A stretch of DNA of 64,000 nucleotides, from NCBI RefSeq assembly GCF_900094795.1, contig NZ_FMBC01000016.1:25226-89225 (forward strand), given 5' to 3'. This document shows, in pieces, positions 17,248 through 25,720 of this stretch (the stretch's first letter is position 1; each line of letters opens with the position of its first letter). The DNA is from Kosakonia oryziphila (lineage in GTDB: Bacteria > Pseudomonadota > Gammaproteobacteria > Enterobacterales > Enterobacteriaceae). The notes beneath the pieces are model-generated. The model was not told the DNA's origin. It was given only the letters and a program-made list of their open reading frames with translations, and did not search any database. Position numbers and translations under genes: made by a program.

Positions 17248-19383
17248 ATGACACCGCATGTGATGAAACGAGATGGCTGTAAAGTGCCTTTCAAATCAGA
17301 GCGCATTCAAGAAGCGATTTTGCGTGCAGCTAAAGCAGCGGGAGTCGATGACGCAGATTATTGCGCCACCGTCGCAGACGTAATCAGTCGTCAAATGCAG
17401 GATCGGTCGCAGGTTGACATCAGCGAGATCCAGACGGCCGTTGAAAACCAGTTGATGTCCGGGCCGTACAAACAGCTGGCGCGTGCCTATATCGAATATC
17501 GCCACGATCGCGATATCGCACGTGAAAAACGTGGCCGCCTGAACCAGGATATTCGCGGGCTTGTCGAGCAGACCAACTCAGCGCTGCTGAACGAGAACGC
17601 CAACAAAGACAGTAAAGTGATCCCGACGCAGCGCGATTTGCTGGCAGGGATTGTTGCCAAACACTATGCACGTCAGCACTTGCTGCCACGCGATGTCGTG
17701 CTGGCCCACGAACGCGGAGAAATCCATTATCACGATCTGGATTACTCGCCGTTCTTCCCGATGTTCAACTGCATGCTGATCGATCTGAAAGGTATGCTGA
17801 CGCACGGCTTTAAAATGGGTAATGCGGAGATCGAACCGCCGAAATCGATCTCGACCGCGACCGCCGTCACTGCGCAGATCATCGCCCAGGTCGCCAGCCA
17901 TATCTACGGCGGCACTACCATTAACCGTATCGATGAAGTGCTGGCGCCATTTGTCACCGCCAGCTTCGAAAAACACCGTAAGGTAGCAGCAGAGTGGCAG
18001 ATTCCGGATGCCGACAGCTATGCCCACAGCCGCACCGAGAAAGAGTGTTACGACGCGTTCCAGTCGCTGGAATATGAAGTGAACACACTGCACACTGCCA
18101 ACGGTCAGACGCCATTCGTCACCTTTGGTTTCGGCCTTGGTACCAGTTGGGAATCCCGTTTGATTCAGCAATCCATTCTGCGTAACCGTATCGCTGGTCT
18201 GGGTAAAAATCGCAAAACCGCCGTGTTCCCGAAACTGGTGTTCGCTATACGTGATGGACTAAATCATAAGTTTGATGATCCAAATTATGACATCAAGCAA
18301 CTGGCGCTGGAGTGCGCAAGCAAGCGTATGTATCCGGATATTCTGAACTACGATCAAGTGGTTAAGGTTACCGGTTCGTTCAAAACGCCAATGGGCTGCC
18401 GCAGCTTCCTGGGTGTCTATGAAGAGAACGGCGAGCAGATCCACGACGGACGTAACAACCTGGGAGTTATCAGTCTGAACTTGCCGCGCATCGCGCTGGA
18501 AGCGAAAGGCAACGAAGCGGTGTTCTGGAAACTGCTCGACAGCCGCCTGGAACTGTCGCGTAAAGCGCTGATGACCCGTATCGCTCGTCTGGAAGGCGTG
18601 AAAGCGCGCGTGGCACCAATCCTTTATATGGAAGGTGCATGCGGCGTACGTCTGAAAGCGGACGACGATGTTTCCGCTATTTTCAAAAATGGCCGCGCAT
18701 CGATTTCGCTGGGCTATATCGGCATTCACGAAACCATCAACGCGCTCTCCGGCAATAAACATATTTACGACAGTGAAGCGCTGCGGGCGAAAGGTGTGGC
18801 CATTGTCGAACGCCTGCGCCAGGCGGTCGATCAGTGGAAAGAAGAGACCGGTTATGGTTTCAGCCTCTACAGCACGCCTAGCGAGAACCTGTGTGACCGT
18901 TTCTGTCGCCTTGATACCGCTGAGTTTGGCGTAGTGGATGGGGTGACCGACAAAGGCTACTACACCAACAGCTTCCACCTCGACGTCGAGAAAAAGGTTA
19001 ACCCGTACGACAAGATCGATTTCGAAGCGCCGTATCCGCCTTTGGCCAGCGGCGGTTTTATCTGCTACGGCGAATATCCGAACATTCAGCACAACCTGCG
19101 GGCGCTGGAAGATGTCTGGGATTACAGCTACCAGCATGTGCCGTACTACGGCACCAATACGCCTATTGATGAGTGTTACGAGTGCGGTTTTACTGGCGAG
19201 TTCGAGTGCACCAGTAAAGGCTTCACCTGCCCGAAATGCGGTAACCACGACGCCGCGCGCGTTTCGGTCACGCGCCGCGTTTGCGGTTACCTCGGCAGCC
19301 CGGATGCTCGTCCGTTTAACGCCGGTAAACAGGAAGAAGTTAAACGCCGCGTGAAACACCTCGGTAACGGGCAAATCGGTTAA
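17248..19383 (+). CDS. nrdD: Anaerobic ribonucleoside-triphosphate reductase
   Basis: A 711-residue class III ribonucleotide reductase (E. coli 712 aa) that makes deoxynucleotides without oxygen using a glycyl radical. An ATP-cone lies in the first ~90 residues (VMKRDGCKVPFKSERIQEAI), the catalytic barrel in the middle, a zinc site CYECG...CPKCG near residue 645, and the glycyl-radical segment RRVCGYLGSPDARPFNAGK near the C-terminus, with the radical Gly in VCGYLG. It is activated by NrdG downstream. The start follows AAAATGGAG. Confidence 0.98.
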   Translation: MTPHVMKRDGCKVPFKSERIQEAILRAAKAAGVDDADYCATVADVISRQMQDRSQVDISEIQTAVENQLMSGPYKQLARAYIEYRHDRDIAREKRGRLNQDIRGLVEQTNSALLNENANKDSKVIPTQRDLLAGIVAKHYARQHLLPRDVVLAHERGEIHYHDLDYSPFFPMFNCMLIDLKGMLTHGFKMGNAEIEPPKSISTATAVTAQIIAQVASHIYGGTTINRIDEVLAPFVTASFEKHRKVAAEWQIPDADSYAHSRTEKECYDAFQSLEYEVNTLHTANGQTPFVTFGFGLGTSWESRLIQQSILRNRIAGLGKNRKTAVFPKLVFAIRDGLNHKFDDPNYDIKQLALECASKRMYPDILNYDQVVKVTGSFKTPMGCRSFLGVYEENGEQIHDGRNNLGVISLNLPRIALEAKGNEAVFWKLLDSRLELSRKALMTRIARLEGVKARVAPILYMEGACGVRLKADDDVSAIFKNGRASISLGYIGIHETINALSGNKHIYDSEALRAKGVAIVERLRQAVDQWKEETGYGFSLYSTPSENLCDRFCRLDTAEFGVVDGVTDKGYYTNSFHLDVEKKVNPYDKIDFEAPYPPLASGGFICYGEYPNIQHNLRALEDVWDYSYQHVPYYGTNTPIDECYECGFTGEFECTSKGFTCPKCGNHDAARVSVTRRVCGYLGSPDARPFNAGKQEEVKRRVKHLGNGQIG

Positions 19384-19452
19384 TATGTTGATCGCAGATG
19401 ATGGCTGGTGACTTATCCGGCCTGTGAATCGTCTGTTATATATCCGCAACGC

Positions 19453-19555
19453 AATTGACGTCAGAACAAGGCGGCCATGGCGAGTGTCCCGGGGAGCTTA
19501 CATAAGTAAGTGACCCGGGCGCACGTCAGCAGCCAACGCCGTTATGGCGTCAATT
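19453..19555. repeat. ERIC-like element with atypical ends between nrdD and nrdG
   Basis: The core CCCGGGGAGCTTACATAAGT followed by AAGTGACCCGGG is that of ERIC, and AAGGCGGC and CAGCCAACGCC resemble inner ERIC arms. The outer ends are not ERIC-like: the element is bounded by inverted AATTGACG / CGTCAATT. It is about 103 bp and lies within the nrdDG operon, so it will be transcribed and form a hairpin in the mRNA. Confidence 0.75.
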
Positions 19556-19577
19556 GATAAGCGGATGGGAAGCGAAA

Positions 19578-20042
19578 ATGAATTATCACCAATATTACCC
19601 TGTAGACATCGTAAACGGCCCCGGAACCCGCTGCACCCTGTTCGTCTCCGGCTGCGTACATGAATGCCCCGGCTGCTACAATAAAAGCACCTGGCGGCTT
19701 AATTCCGGCGTTCCATTTACGTCTGAGATGGAAGATCGCATCATCGCCGATCTCAACGATACGCGCGTTAAACGCCAGGGCATTTCACTCTCCGGCGGCG
19801 ATCCGCTGCATCCACAGAACGTGCCAGACATTTTAAATCTGGTAACCCGCATCCGCGCCGAATGCCCCGGCAAAGATCTCTGGGTGTGGACCGGTTACAA
19901 AATGGATGAACTGAATGCCGCCCAGCTTGAGGTGGTGGCCCTGATCAACGTGCTGGTTGACGGCAAATTCATTCAGGATCTAAAAGACCCAATGTTGATT
20001 TGGCGCGGCAGCAGCAACCAGGTTGTGCATCATTTGCGGTGA
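19578..20042 (+). CDS. nrdG: Anaerobic ribonucleotide reductase-activating protein
   Basis: A 154-residue radical SAM activase that generates the glycyl radical of NrdD. The [4Fe-4S] motif is C26-V-H-E-C30-P-G-C33 (CxxxCxxC), followed by SLSGGDPLHP and WVWTGY. The ATG at 19578 after GGGAAGCG starts the conserved MNYHQYYPVDIVNGPG; the upstream extension to 19554 lies in the ERIC-like repeat and is not used. Length equals E. coli NrdG. Confidence 0.98.
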   Translation: MNYHQYYPVDIVNGPGTRCTLFVSGCVHECPGCYNKSTWRLNSGVPFTSEMEDRIIADLNDTRVKRQGISLSGGDPLHPQNVPDILNLVTRIRAECPGKDLWVWTGYKMDELNAAQLEVVALINVLVDGKFIQDLKDPMLIWRGSSNQVVHHLR

Positions 20043-20048
20043 ATACCG

Positions 20049-20333
20049 CTACAACCGCTTACGGGCCTGCCGGTAAGCGGTCGCCTTTTCTCGCTTTCCG
20101 ACGGCAATAACAAACACCGTCACAATATTATCCCGGACCTGATAAATCAGTCGGTAGCCAGACGACCTGAGTTTGATCTTATAACAATCCGGAAAGCCAT
20201 GCAGTCGGGCAGCCTCAATCCGTGGTTGGATCAGAACCTCCGCAATTTTCTTTTTGAGTTGCGCCCTTACTGTCTCCCCCAGCTTTTCCCACTCCCGGTA
20301 TGCTCGTGGATCAAAGACCAGTTCATAGGTCAT
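20049..20333 (-). CDS. RelE/ParE-superfamily toxin
   Basis: A 94-residue basic protein of the RelE family, which cleaves mRNA on the ribosome. Seen are the family start YELVFDPRAYREWEKLGETVRAQLKKKI, the central DCYKIKLRSSGYRLIYQV with the conserved Lys and Arg residues, and VFVIAVGKREKATAY. It overlaps the antitoxin gene by 11 bp, the usual translational coupling. It lies convergent to nrdG, only 6 bp away. Activity is inferred from family; subtype (RelE, StbE, or similar) is not resolved. Confidence 0.9.
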   Translation of the reverse strand: MTYELVFDPRAYREWEKLGETVRAQLKKKIAEVLIQPRIEAARLHGFPDCYKIKLRSSGYRLIYQVRDNIVTVFVIAVGKREKATAYRQARKRL

Positions 20334-20565
20334 CCAGAGTAACCCTGATGCCTTTCTGCGGATTTGCCAGTCGCTCCCTGACGATTTTCAACAGCGCTTC
20401 TTCATCGTCGCTCATCGCCACGGTCTTAATCGGCATACGTCCATTTTCCGCCACATACTGAAACAACATGCGAACAGCTTCCGTCGGCGTAATATTGAGT
20501 TTTTCCAGCACGATCCACGCCTCTTTCTTGAGATTGTCATCCAGTCGTACATTTAGCGTAGCCAT
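20323..20565 (-). CDS. RelB/DinJ-type antitoxin
   Basis: An 80-residue antitoxin. The N-terminal ribbon-helix-helix is MATLNVRLDDNLKKEAWIVL followed by EKLNITPTEAVRMLFQYV; the acidic C-terminal tail should wrap the toxin. The ATG at 20565 is chosen over the frame opening at 20655 because it starts the RelB/DinJ fold and follows an ACCGGAGGC ribosome site. Half-site repeats just upstream suggest autoregulation of the pair. Confidence 0.92.
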   Translation of the reverse strand: MATLNVRLDDNLKKEAWIVLEKLNITPTEAVRMLFQYVAENGRMPIKTVAMSDDEEALLKIVRERLANPQKGIRVTLDDL

Positions 20566-20589
20566 TATGCCTCCGGTAAAAAGAAAATG

Positions 20590-20622
20590 TGTAATGCAAT
20601 ATAGCATTACATTCGCATTACA
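20590..20622 (-). promoter_or_regulatory. Operator of the toxin-antitoxin operon: three half-sites
   Basis: TGTAATGC (20590-20597) and GCATTACA (20604-20611) form a perfect 8-6-8 inverted repeat, and a third GCATTACA lies at 20615-20622. This is the layout expected for binding of ribbon-helix-helix antitoxin dimers. It starts 24 bp upstream of the antitoxin start. Confidence 0.75.
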
Positions 20623-20651
20623 TACAGTTCTGGAAAGCGGCTCGCAAAAAC

Positions 20652-21191
20652 TCAATGCGAAGCGATAAAGTCAGAAGCCGGATGTAGCGGCGGTACAGAG
20701 AAACTCTGCTGCATTCTCTGCACTTCTTGCGCAGGCGGCAGGCCAAACAACCGTTTAAACTCACGATTAAATTGTGACGGGCTTTCATACCCAACTGCAT
20801 AGCTGGCTGCGGCAGCGGTCATCTCCTGGCGAACCATCAACATTCGCGCCTGGTGCAGACGCACTGATTTGACATACTGCATCGGCGGCATATGCGTCAT
20901 TGCTTTGAAATGGCTATGAAATGTCGGTACGCTCATCCCCGCCTTGTCTGCCAGTTGCCTTAGGCTCAGCGCTTGATTGTACACAGCATGAATATGCCGC
21001 AGCACCTTGCAGATCCTGCCGAATTGCCCCTGCAACGCCAGCGCGGAACGCATGGCATGTCCCTGCGCCCCGGTTAATACGCGAAAATAGAGCTCGTGCA
21101 CCAACGCTGGCCCAAGAACCGCCGCCTCCAGCGGGGAGCTTAGCGCCTCCAGTAACCGCAATTTTTCATGGGAGTACGACAATGTCCGCAA
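20652..21191 (-). pseudogene. AraC-family regulator, 5'-truncated
   Basis: The readable frame carries the C-terminal two thirds of an AraC regulator of the YqhC-like type (N-terminal domain AraC_N). It includes VLGPALVHELYFRVLTGAQG and both helix-turn-helices (LSLRQLADKAGMSVPTFHSHF; AAASYAVGYESPSQFNREFKRLFG). Such proteins are near 300 residues; here roughly the first 120 are missing. The frame runs directly into the start region of an oppositely oriented dehydrogenase gene, with only a TTG as possible start, so promoter, divergent intergenic region and effector domain have been deleted. Breakpoint about 21160. Confidence 0.75.
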
Positions 21192-21831
21192 AAAAAATTG
21201 TTTTTATTACCGGCGTCAGCAGTGGTTTTGGCCGTGCGCTGGCGCAGGAAGCGCTGGCCGCAGGCTATCGCGTGATCGGTACGGTGCGTAACACGCGTTT
21301 GAGGCGCTGTCATCTGGCTGCGCTTACGGGCGTATCCTGGATGTCACGGATTTCTCAGCAATCGACAATGTTATTGCCGAAGCGCAAACCAGCGTCGGGC
21401 CCATTGATGTGCTGGTAAATAATGCGGGTTACGGTCATGAAGGGTTGATGGAGGAGTCACCGCTGGAAGCCCTGCGTCACCAGTTTGAGGTTAACGTGTT
21501 CGGTGCCATCGCCATGATGAAAGCGGTGCTTCCGGGCATGTGCCAGCGGCGTCGCGGGCACATCATCAACATCACCTCGATGGGGGGTTTTATTACCATG
21601 CCAGGCATTACTTACTACTGCGGCAGCAAATTTGCGCTGGAGGGAATTTCCGAAGCGCTGGGCAAAGAGGTTCAGCCGTTTGGCATTTTTGTTACCGCCG
21701 TCGCGCCCGGTTCGGTTCGTACCGAATGGGCGGGCCGTTCGATGATCCGCACACCCCGCTCAATTGCCGATTACGATGCGCTTTTCGACCCTATCCGCAA
21801 AGCGCGCGAGGAGAAAAACGGCAAACAACCG
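21182..21831 (+). pseudogene. Short-chain dehydrogenase, frameshifted and 3'-truncated
   Basis: An SDR oxidoreductase split over two frames. The first frame from ATG 21182 (after GGGAG) reads IVFITGVSSGFGRALAQEAL, the Rossmann TGxxxGxG motif. Around 21290-21298 bases have been lost, and the second frame continues with AFEALSSGCAYGRILDVTDF and VLVNNAGYGHEG, then catalytic Ser and Tyr (NITSMGG; YYCGSKFAL). After KNGKQPG near 21831 similarity stops: the following bases are the terminator and reverse complement of the neighbouring regulator gene. The reading frame is therefore broken internally and lacks the substrate C-terminus. Confidence 0.82.
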
Positions 21832-21851
21832 GGTAGCCACTACCCGGTTGT
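21815..21851 (-). terminator. Terminator of the DUF4310/DgaEF operon
   Basis: A perfect 12-bp stem ACAACCGGGTAG / CTACCCGGTTGT with a 3-nt loop lies 2 bp beyond the stop codon of the LicR-type regulator; on the minus strand it is followed by TTTGCCGTTTTT. It marks the end of the ten-gene operon and the breakpoint with the SDR remnant. Confidence 0.85.
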
Positions 21852-21852
21852 G

Positions 21853-23763
21853 TTAAAACCGGCTGACGCACTCCATCGCTACACTGCGGAAGGCGGCGAA
21901 ATTGGCGCAACCGCAAAGTCTTGAAGCTGCACGCTCGCGCAGGAAGGTGACAAAAATATCGTAGATCGCCATTGCCTCTTCATACTCACTTTTACTGATC
22001 GCCAGCAGGAAGATGACATGCGCGATCTCCTCACCCCACTGAATACCTTTTGGCGCGAGCACGGTGTAGACCACAGTTTTCTTCGCCAGCAACCCCAGCG
22101 CGTGCGGCAATGCGATGCCCTCGCCGAGCATGGTGCTGACAATCGCTTCACGCTCCACCACGGAATCAACAAACTCTGCGCCGACAAAGCCTTCATCCTG
22201 AAGTTGATGACAAAGCGTTTGAAACAGCGTCTGCTGATCCATCGCGCCATCTATAATGCGGAAATGCGCGGCATCAAAATACTTTTCCAGCATCCACGGA
22301 CGCGTTCTATCCACCAGCACCAGCTTGCCGATCTGCTCCAGTTGGTAATCAGTGGGGAAAGGCGCGATGGTGACGATCGGTTTGTCTTTCTCGCTGATCC
22401 GCGCAGTGGAAATAACAAAATCTTCCGCAATGCCGTCACACTGCTCGTAGTCGCGCAGCGTTACGGTACGGGAGATAACAATTTGCGGATATTTGCGCGC
22501 CAGCACCGCTTCAATCATCCGCACCATCGCATTCCCGGCATCGCACACCAGCAGCACGCTCGGCTGGCGCTGGTAGCCAATGTTGTAATGGCGCTCAAGC
22601 CCTACACCAATATGCAGCACCAGGAAGCCAATTTCGTTTTCGCTGATGACATACGGCGTGTATTTGCCCCAACTGGATACCGCCGCCAGCGTCATATCCC
22701 AGGCCATCGGATAATGCTGTTTAATGTTATCCAGCAACGGGTTAGGGATCATGATCTGGTAACGCACGCGGGTGATCATGGTTTTAATATGCGTCAGTAA
22801 ATCCGCATGTAGTTGATCGTCACTTTGCAGGTTGTAGTTATAGTGCGTATTGATATAGCCGAGAATGTAGTTCACCAGCGTTTCGTCGTCGTCCGCGCTA
22901 ATGGCGCTCGGCGCAATCTCCTGCACTCGTCGCCCGGCAATATGCACTCGCAACCAGTGTTCTTCTGACGCCGCCAGCGGTTTTCCCGCCAGTTGCTGTA
23001 ACGTGGCAGAGATGGCGCGCGCTGCATCGCGCACGTTCTCATCGCCATCTTCCGCGGTAAATTCCGATAGCGGATACCCTTCGCTGATACGCCGCACCGC
23101 CACTGCACAATAGAGACGGATAAACAATTCCCCCTCATCAGTCAGGCGAATGTGATAACGGCTAAAGCAATCATGCAGAATGGCGGCCAGCGCCTCTGGC
23201 ACCCCAGGGTTGAGTGCCTCTTCGGTGATCAGCGGGTTGTGCGCGTTTAGCTGCGCCAGTTCAAACAGCAGATCCGTCAGACAAGCGCGCAGCGCCATCT
23301 CGCTACCAAACAGCTTCATGCCGTGGCGCGGACGAGTTTCCAGTGTCAGGCGATAACGGGAAAACCACTCGCGCACTTCGGTCATGTCGTTTTGCAGCGT
23401 GGCACGGCTGACAAACCACTCATCCGCCAGATCTTCCAGCTTCAGGGAAAAGGCAGAGGTCAGAAACCGTACCACCAGGTAGTGCACCCGCTCCGGCCCG
23501 CTGCGGGGAATGCGCAGCAGGCGCGGGCGGGCAGCCTGTAGTGTCTGGTAACGCGTAGCGTCATCAATCTTCAGTTGATAACCGCTACCGCGCGTCAAAA
23601 TAAACTGTGCGCCGTGATGCTCCAGCAGCGCATTTAAGGCGGTGATATCGGCCCGAACGGTACGCGTGGAGACCGACAGCCTTTGTGCCAGTTCATCCTG
23701 CGGCAGTGTTTCGTTTTGCAACATCATAAACAACTGCGCTAAACGTTGGTTCGGGAATCGCAC
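21853..23763 (-). CDS. PRD-containing activator of the MtlR/LicR type with EIIB and EIIA domains
   Basis: A 636-residue PTS-controlled transcription factor. Order: HTH_11 (1-65, RLSVSTRTVRADITALN), Mga-like second HTH (about 80-145), two PRD domains (about 165-390), an EIIB-like domain with Cys in LLVCDAGNAM (about 405), and a C-terminal EIIA (fructose/mannitol type) with phospho-His in GIALPHALGL. The two HTH domains point to a DNA-binding activator rather than a BglG RNA antiterminator. Phosphorylation of PRDs and EII domains by the PTS should set its activity. It is the last gene of the operon, 14 bp after the lactonase, and probably controls the operon promoter near 30550. Confidence 0.88.
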   Translation of the reverse strand: MRFPNQRLAQLFMMLQNETLPQDELAQRLSVSTRTVRADITALNALLEHHGAQFILTRGSGYQLKIDDATRYQTLQAARPRLLRIPRSGPERVHYLVVRFLTSAFSLKLEDLADEWFVSRATLQNDMTEVREWFSRYRLTLETRPRHGMKLFGSEMALRACLTDLLFELAQLNAHNPLITEEALNPGVPEALAAILHDCFSRYHIRLTDEGELFIRLYCAVAVRRISEGYPLSEFTAEDGDENVRDAARAISATLQQLAGKPLAASEEHWLRVHIAGRRVQEIAPSAISADDDETLVNYILGYINTHYNYNLQSDDQLHADLLTHIKTMITRVRYQIMIPNPLLDNIKQHYPMAWDMTLAAVSSWGKYTPYVISENEIGFLVLHIGVGLERHYNIGYQRQPSVLLVCDAGNAMVRMIEAVLARKYPQIVISRTVTLRDYEQCDGIAEDFVISTARISEKDKPIVTIAPFPTDYQLEQIGKLVLVDRTRPWMLEKYFDAAHFRIIDGAMDQQTLFQTLCHQLQDEGFVGAEFVDSVVEREAIVSTMLGEGIALPHALGLLAKKTVVYTVLAPKGIQWGEEIAHVIFLLAISKSEYEEAMAIYDIFVTFLRERAASRLCGCANFAAFRSVAMECVSRF

Positions 23764-23777
23764 ATCAGTCTCCTGGC

Positions 23778-24923
23778 TTAGTAAGAGGAAATGACCATCT
23801 GAGATGGGCTACCCACCGGCGTGTAATCCGGCACAAAACTTAGCTTACCGTCCTTCGCAACGCGAAAACGGGTGACATTGTCGCTGCGTTGATTCATGAC
23901 GTACAGCCAGCGTCCCTGTTTATCCAGCGTCAGCGAGCGCGGATAGTCACCGCGCGTCCAGACATCATCCTGATGTGCCAGCGAACCATCTGGCTGTACA
24001 CTAAAGTGCGCCACGCTGTTATGCAGACGGTTAGCTACATACAGTTGTTTACCATCCCGACTGAGTACCAGACCGGCGGCAAAGCTGGTGCCTTTGTACG
24101 CTGCTGGCAGCGCCGAGGTGGTTTTGCCCTCTTTCAGCGTTCCGGTTGTGCTGTCCAGCGTGTAATACGTCAATGTTGAGGCTTCTTCATTAATCAACCA
24201 CAACCCGTCACCTTTTGGCGTAAAGACAAAGTGACGCGGCCCGGCACCCTTTGAAGACGCGTTGATAAAAGATGGCTCGTTAGGCGTTAACTTGCCACTT
24301 TGCGCCTCCAGGCGGTACTGATAAATACGATCCAGTCCCAGATCGGTCGAGAAGACAAATTTCCCCTGTGGATCGGCGGCAATCATATGCGCATGTGGGC
24401 CGTTATGATCGCTGATGGCAAAGCTGCCCTCCACGGCTGCTGCGGGTTTAGCTGCTCCCGCTTCGCCCTGATCCTGGTGTCTGTCCACCGCCTCGCCAAG
24501 GCTACCATCGGCTTTTATCGGCAGTACAGCAATCGAACCGCTGACGTAATTCGCCACCAATAGATAACGCCCATTCGGCGTCAGCGCCAGATAAACCGGC
24601 CCGGCACCACCGGATGACACCTGGTTTAGTTCCTGCAATGCGCCGTTATCGCCAATGCGCAGCGCCTGCACCACGCCCTTTTCCACTTCGCTGGCGACAT
24701 ACAACGTTTTGCCATCCTGCGAAACGGTAAGCTGCGCCGCATTCGGCAGCGTACTGACCAACGTTTTGTTACCCAGCGCGCCGGATTGTGGGTCAACAGT
24801 AAAGCGGTAAACGCCTTCGCCGTTGGGGTTGTAGGTTCCCACCCAGGCGTACTGCGTCTGAGCAATGGCGCTGGTCGCCAGCAGAGAGAGTGAAGCAGCA
24901 AGCAGATGTCGGACAGTGTGCAT
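23778..24923 (-). CDS. Secreted lactonase-family beta-propeller
   Basis: A 381-residue protein of the 3-carboxymuconate cyclase/6-phosphogluconolactonase (Pgl, YbhE) propeller family, with repeated blades of the form LTVSQDGKTLYVASE, LTPNGRYLLVANY and LSRDGKQLYVANR. Unlike cytoplasmic Pgl it begins with a clear signal peptide (HLLAASLSLLATSAIAQ) cleaved near residue 21, so it should act in the periplasm. Position beside KDGP aldolase suggests hydrolysis of a sugar-acid lactone before uptake, but the substrate is unknown. The gap to the aldolase gene is 56 bp. Confidence 0.85.
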   Translation of the reverse strand: MHTVRHLLAASLSLLATSAIAQTQYAWVGTYNPNGEGVYRFTVDPQSGALGNKTLVSTLPNAAQLTVSQDGKTLYVASEVEKGVVQALRIGDNGALQELNQVSSGGAGPVYLALTPNGRYLLVANYVSGSIAVLPIKADGSLGEAVDRHQDQGEAGAAKPAAAVEGSFAISDHNGPHAHMIAADPQGKFVFSTDLGLDRIYQYRLEAQSGKLTPNEPSFINASSKGAGPRHFVFTPKGDGLWLINEEASTLTYYTLDSTTGTLKEGKTTSALPAAYKGTSFAAGLVLSRDGKQLYVANRLHNSVAHFSVQPDGSLAHQDDVWTRGDYPRSLTLDKQGRWLYVMNQRSDNVTRFRVAKDGKLSFVPDYTPVGSPSQMVISSY

Positions 24924-24979
24924 GGTGGCTCCTTTATCGTGTGCGTTTCCCTCCCACAGGTTGTGAGAGGGCAGGACGT

Positions 24980-25720
24980 TTACTTCACTAACGCTTTGGT
25001 CATTGCCAGTAACTGGCGTACATCGGCCGGACGGGTATCACCACTCGCTTTATCGATAATCGAACTGTAGATATGCGGGATAATTTTGCTGACGCCCGCT
25101 TCCAGAGCAATGCGCAAGATTTCGCTGTAGTTCTCCAGATCAATACCGCCGGTCGGCTCCAGCCAGAAGTCATGGCGCGCACAGGCATCGGCAACCGCCT
25201 GAAACTCATCACGGCACTTCAGCCCACCCATCGGGAAATATTTAATCGAGCTGCCGCCCATATCCTTCAGCAGTGCAATAGCGGTTTCCACTGGCACAAT
25301 ACCGTCTGCCGCCTGGCTGCTGAGCGGCCCGGTGGAGATTTTCACCAACCCCGGAGTACCGGTCGGCGAGACCAGACCGTTAACCACCGTTTCATTCTGC
25401 CCAAGCAGCGCGCGGCTGGTTGCCACGCCGGTAAACACCTGGTTAACGTGCTGCGGCTGAACGTCACGGGAGATGGCGCTGACCATCGCCGACTGGTTCG
25501 GATCGCCCGCACCGAGGCCGACTGAGAGTGCGTTATCGATACGCGCCGCGTAGTCACGCATATCCGCCACCGCCGATGCCACATCCGGGTAATTTTTGGA
25601 TAGCACACCGACCAGCACATGGCCTTCAGCCGCTTCATAGATGGCGCTGGCATTCTCCTTGCTTCCCGCCAGCACGTTCAGGCAGACGCGATCGTGGTAA
25701 AAGTTCGGTGTCAGTTTCAT
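24980..25720 (-). CDS. dgaF: KDGP aldolase (DgaF family)
   Basis: A 246-residue aldolase of the DgaF family, which cleaves 2-keto-3-deoxy-6-phosphogluconate to pyruvate and glyceraldehyde-3-phosphate. The segment SIKYFPMGGLKCRDEFQAVADAC carries a Lys expected for Schiff-base chemistry, and FWLEPTGGIDLEN is the phosphate-binding strand. The start overlaps the DgaE stop by 4 bp (ATGA), so the two are translationally coupled, as expected for a pathway in which DgaE makes the aldolase substrate. Symbol by family resemblance to the Salmonella D-glucosaminate genes. Confidence 0.85.
   Translation of the reverse strand: MKLTPNFYHDRVCLNVLAGSKENASAIYEAAEGHVLVGVLSKNYPDVASAVADMRDYAARIDNALSVGLGAGDPNQSAMVSAISRDVQPQHVNQVFTGVATSRALLGQNETVVNGLVSPTGTPGLVKISTGPLSSQAADGIVPVETAIALLKDMGGSSIKYFPMGGLKCRDEFQAVADACARHDFWLEPTGGIDLENYSEILRIALEAGVSKIIPHIYSSIIDKASGDTRPADVRQLLAMTKALVK

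Noticed and set aside
18259..19449. A 396-codon minus-strand frame opposite nrdD
   Set aside because: Shadow of the highly codon-biased nrdD gene; no family features and no ribosome site.
21853..23763. BglG-type RNA antiterminator
   Set aside because: The N-terminus holds HTH_11 and Mga-like DNA-binding domains, not a CAT RNA-binding domain, and no RAT-terminator overlap was found upstream of the operon.
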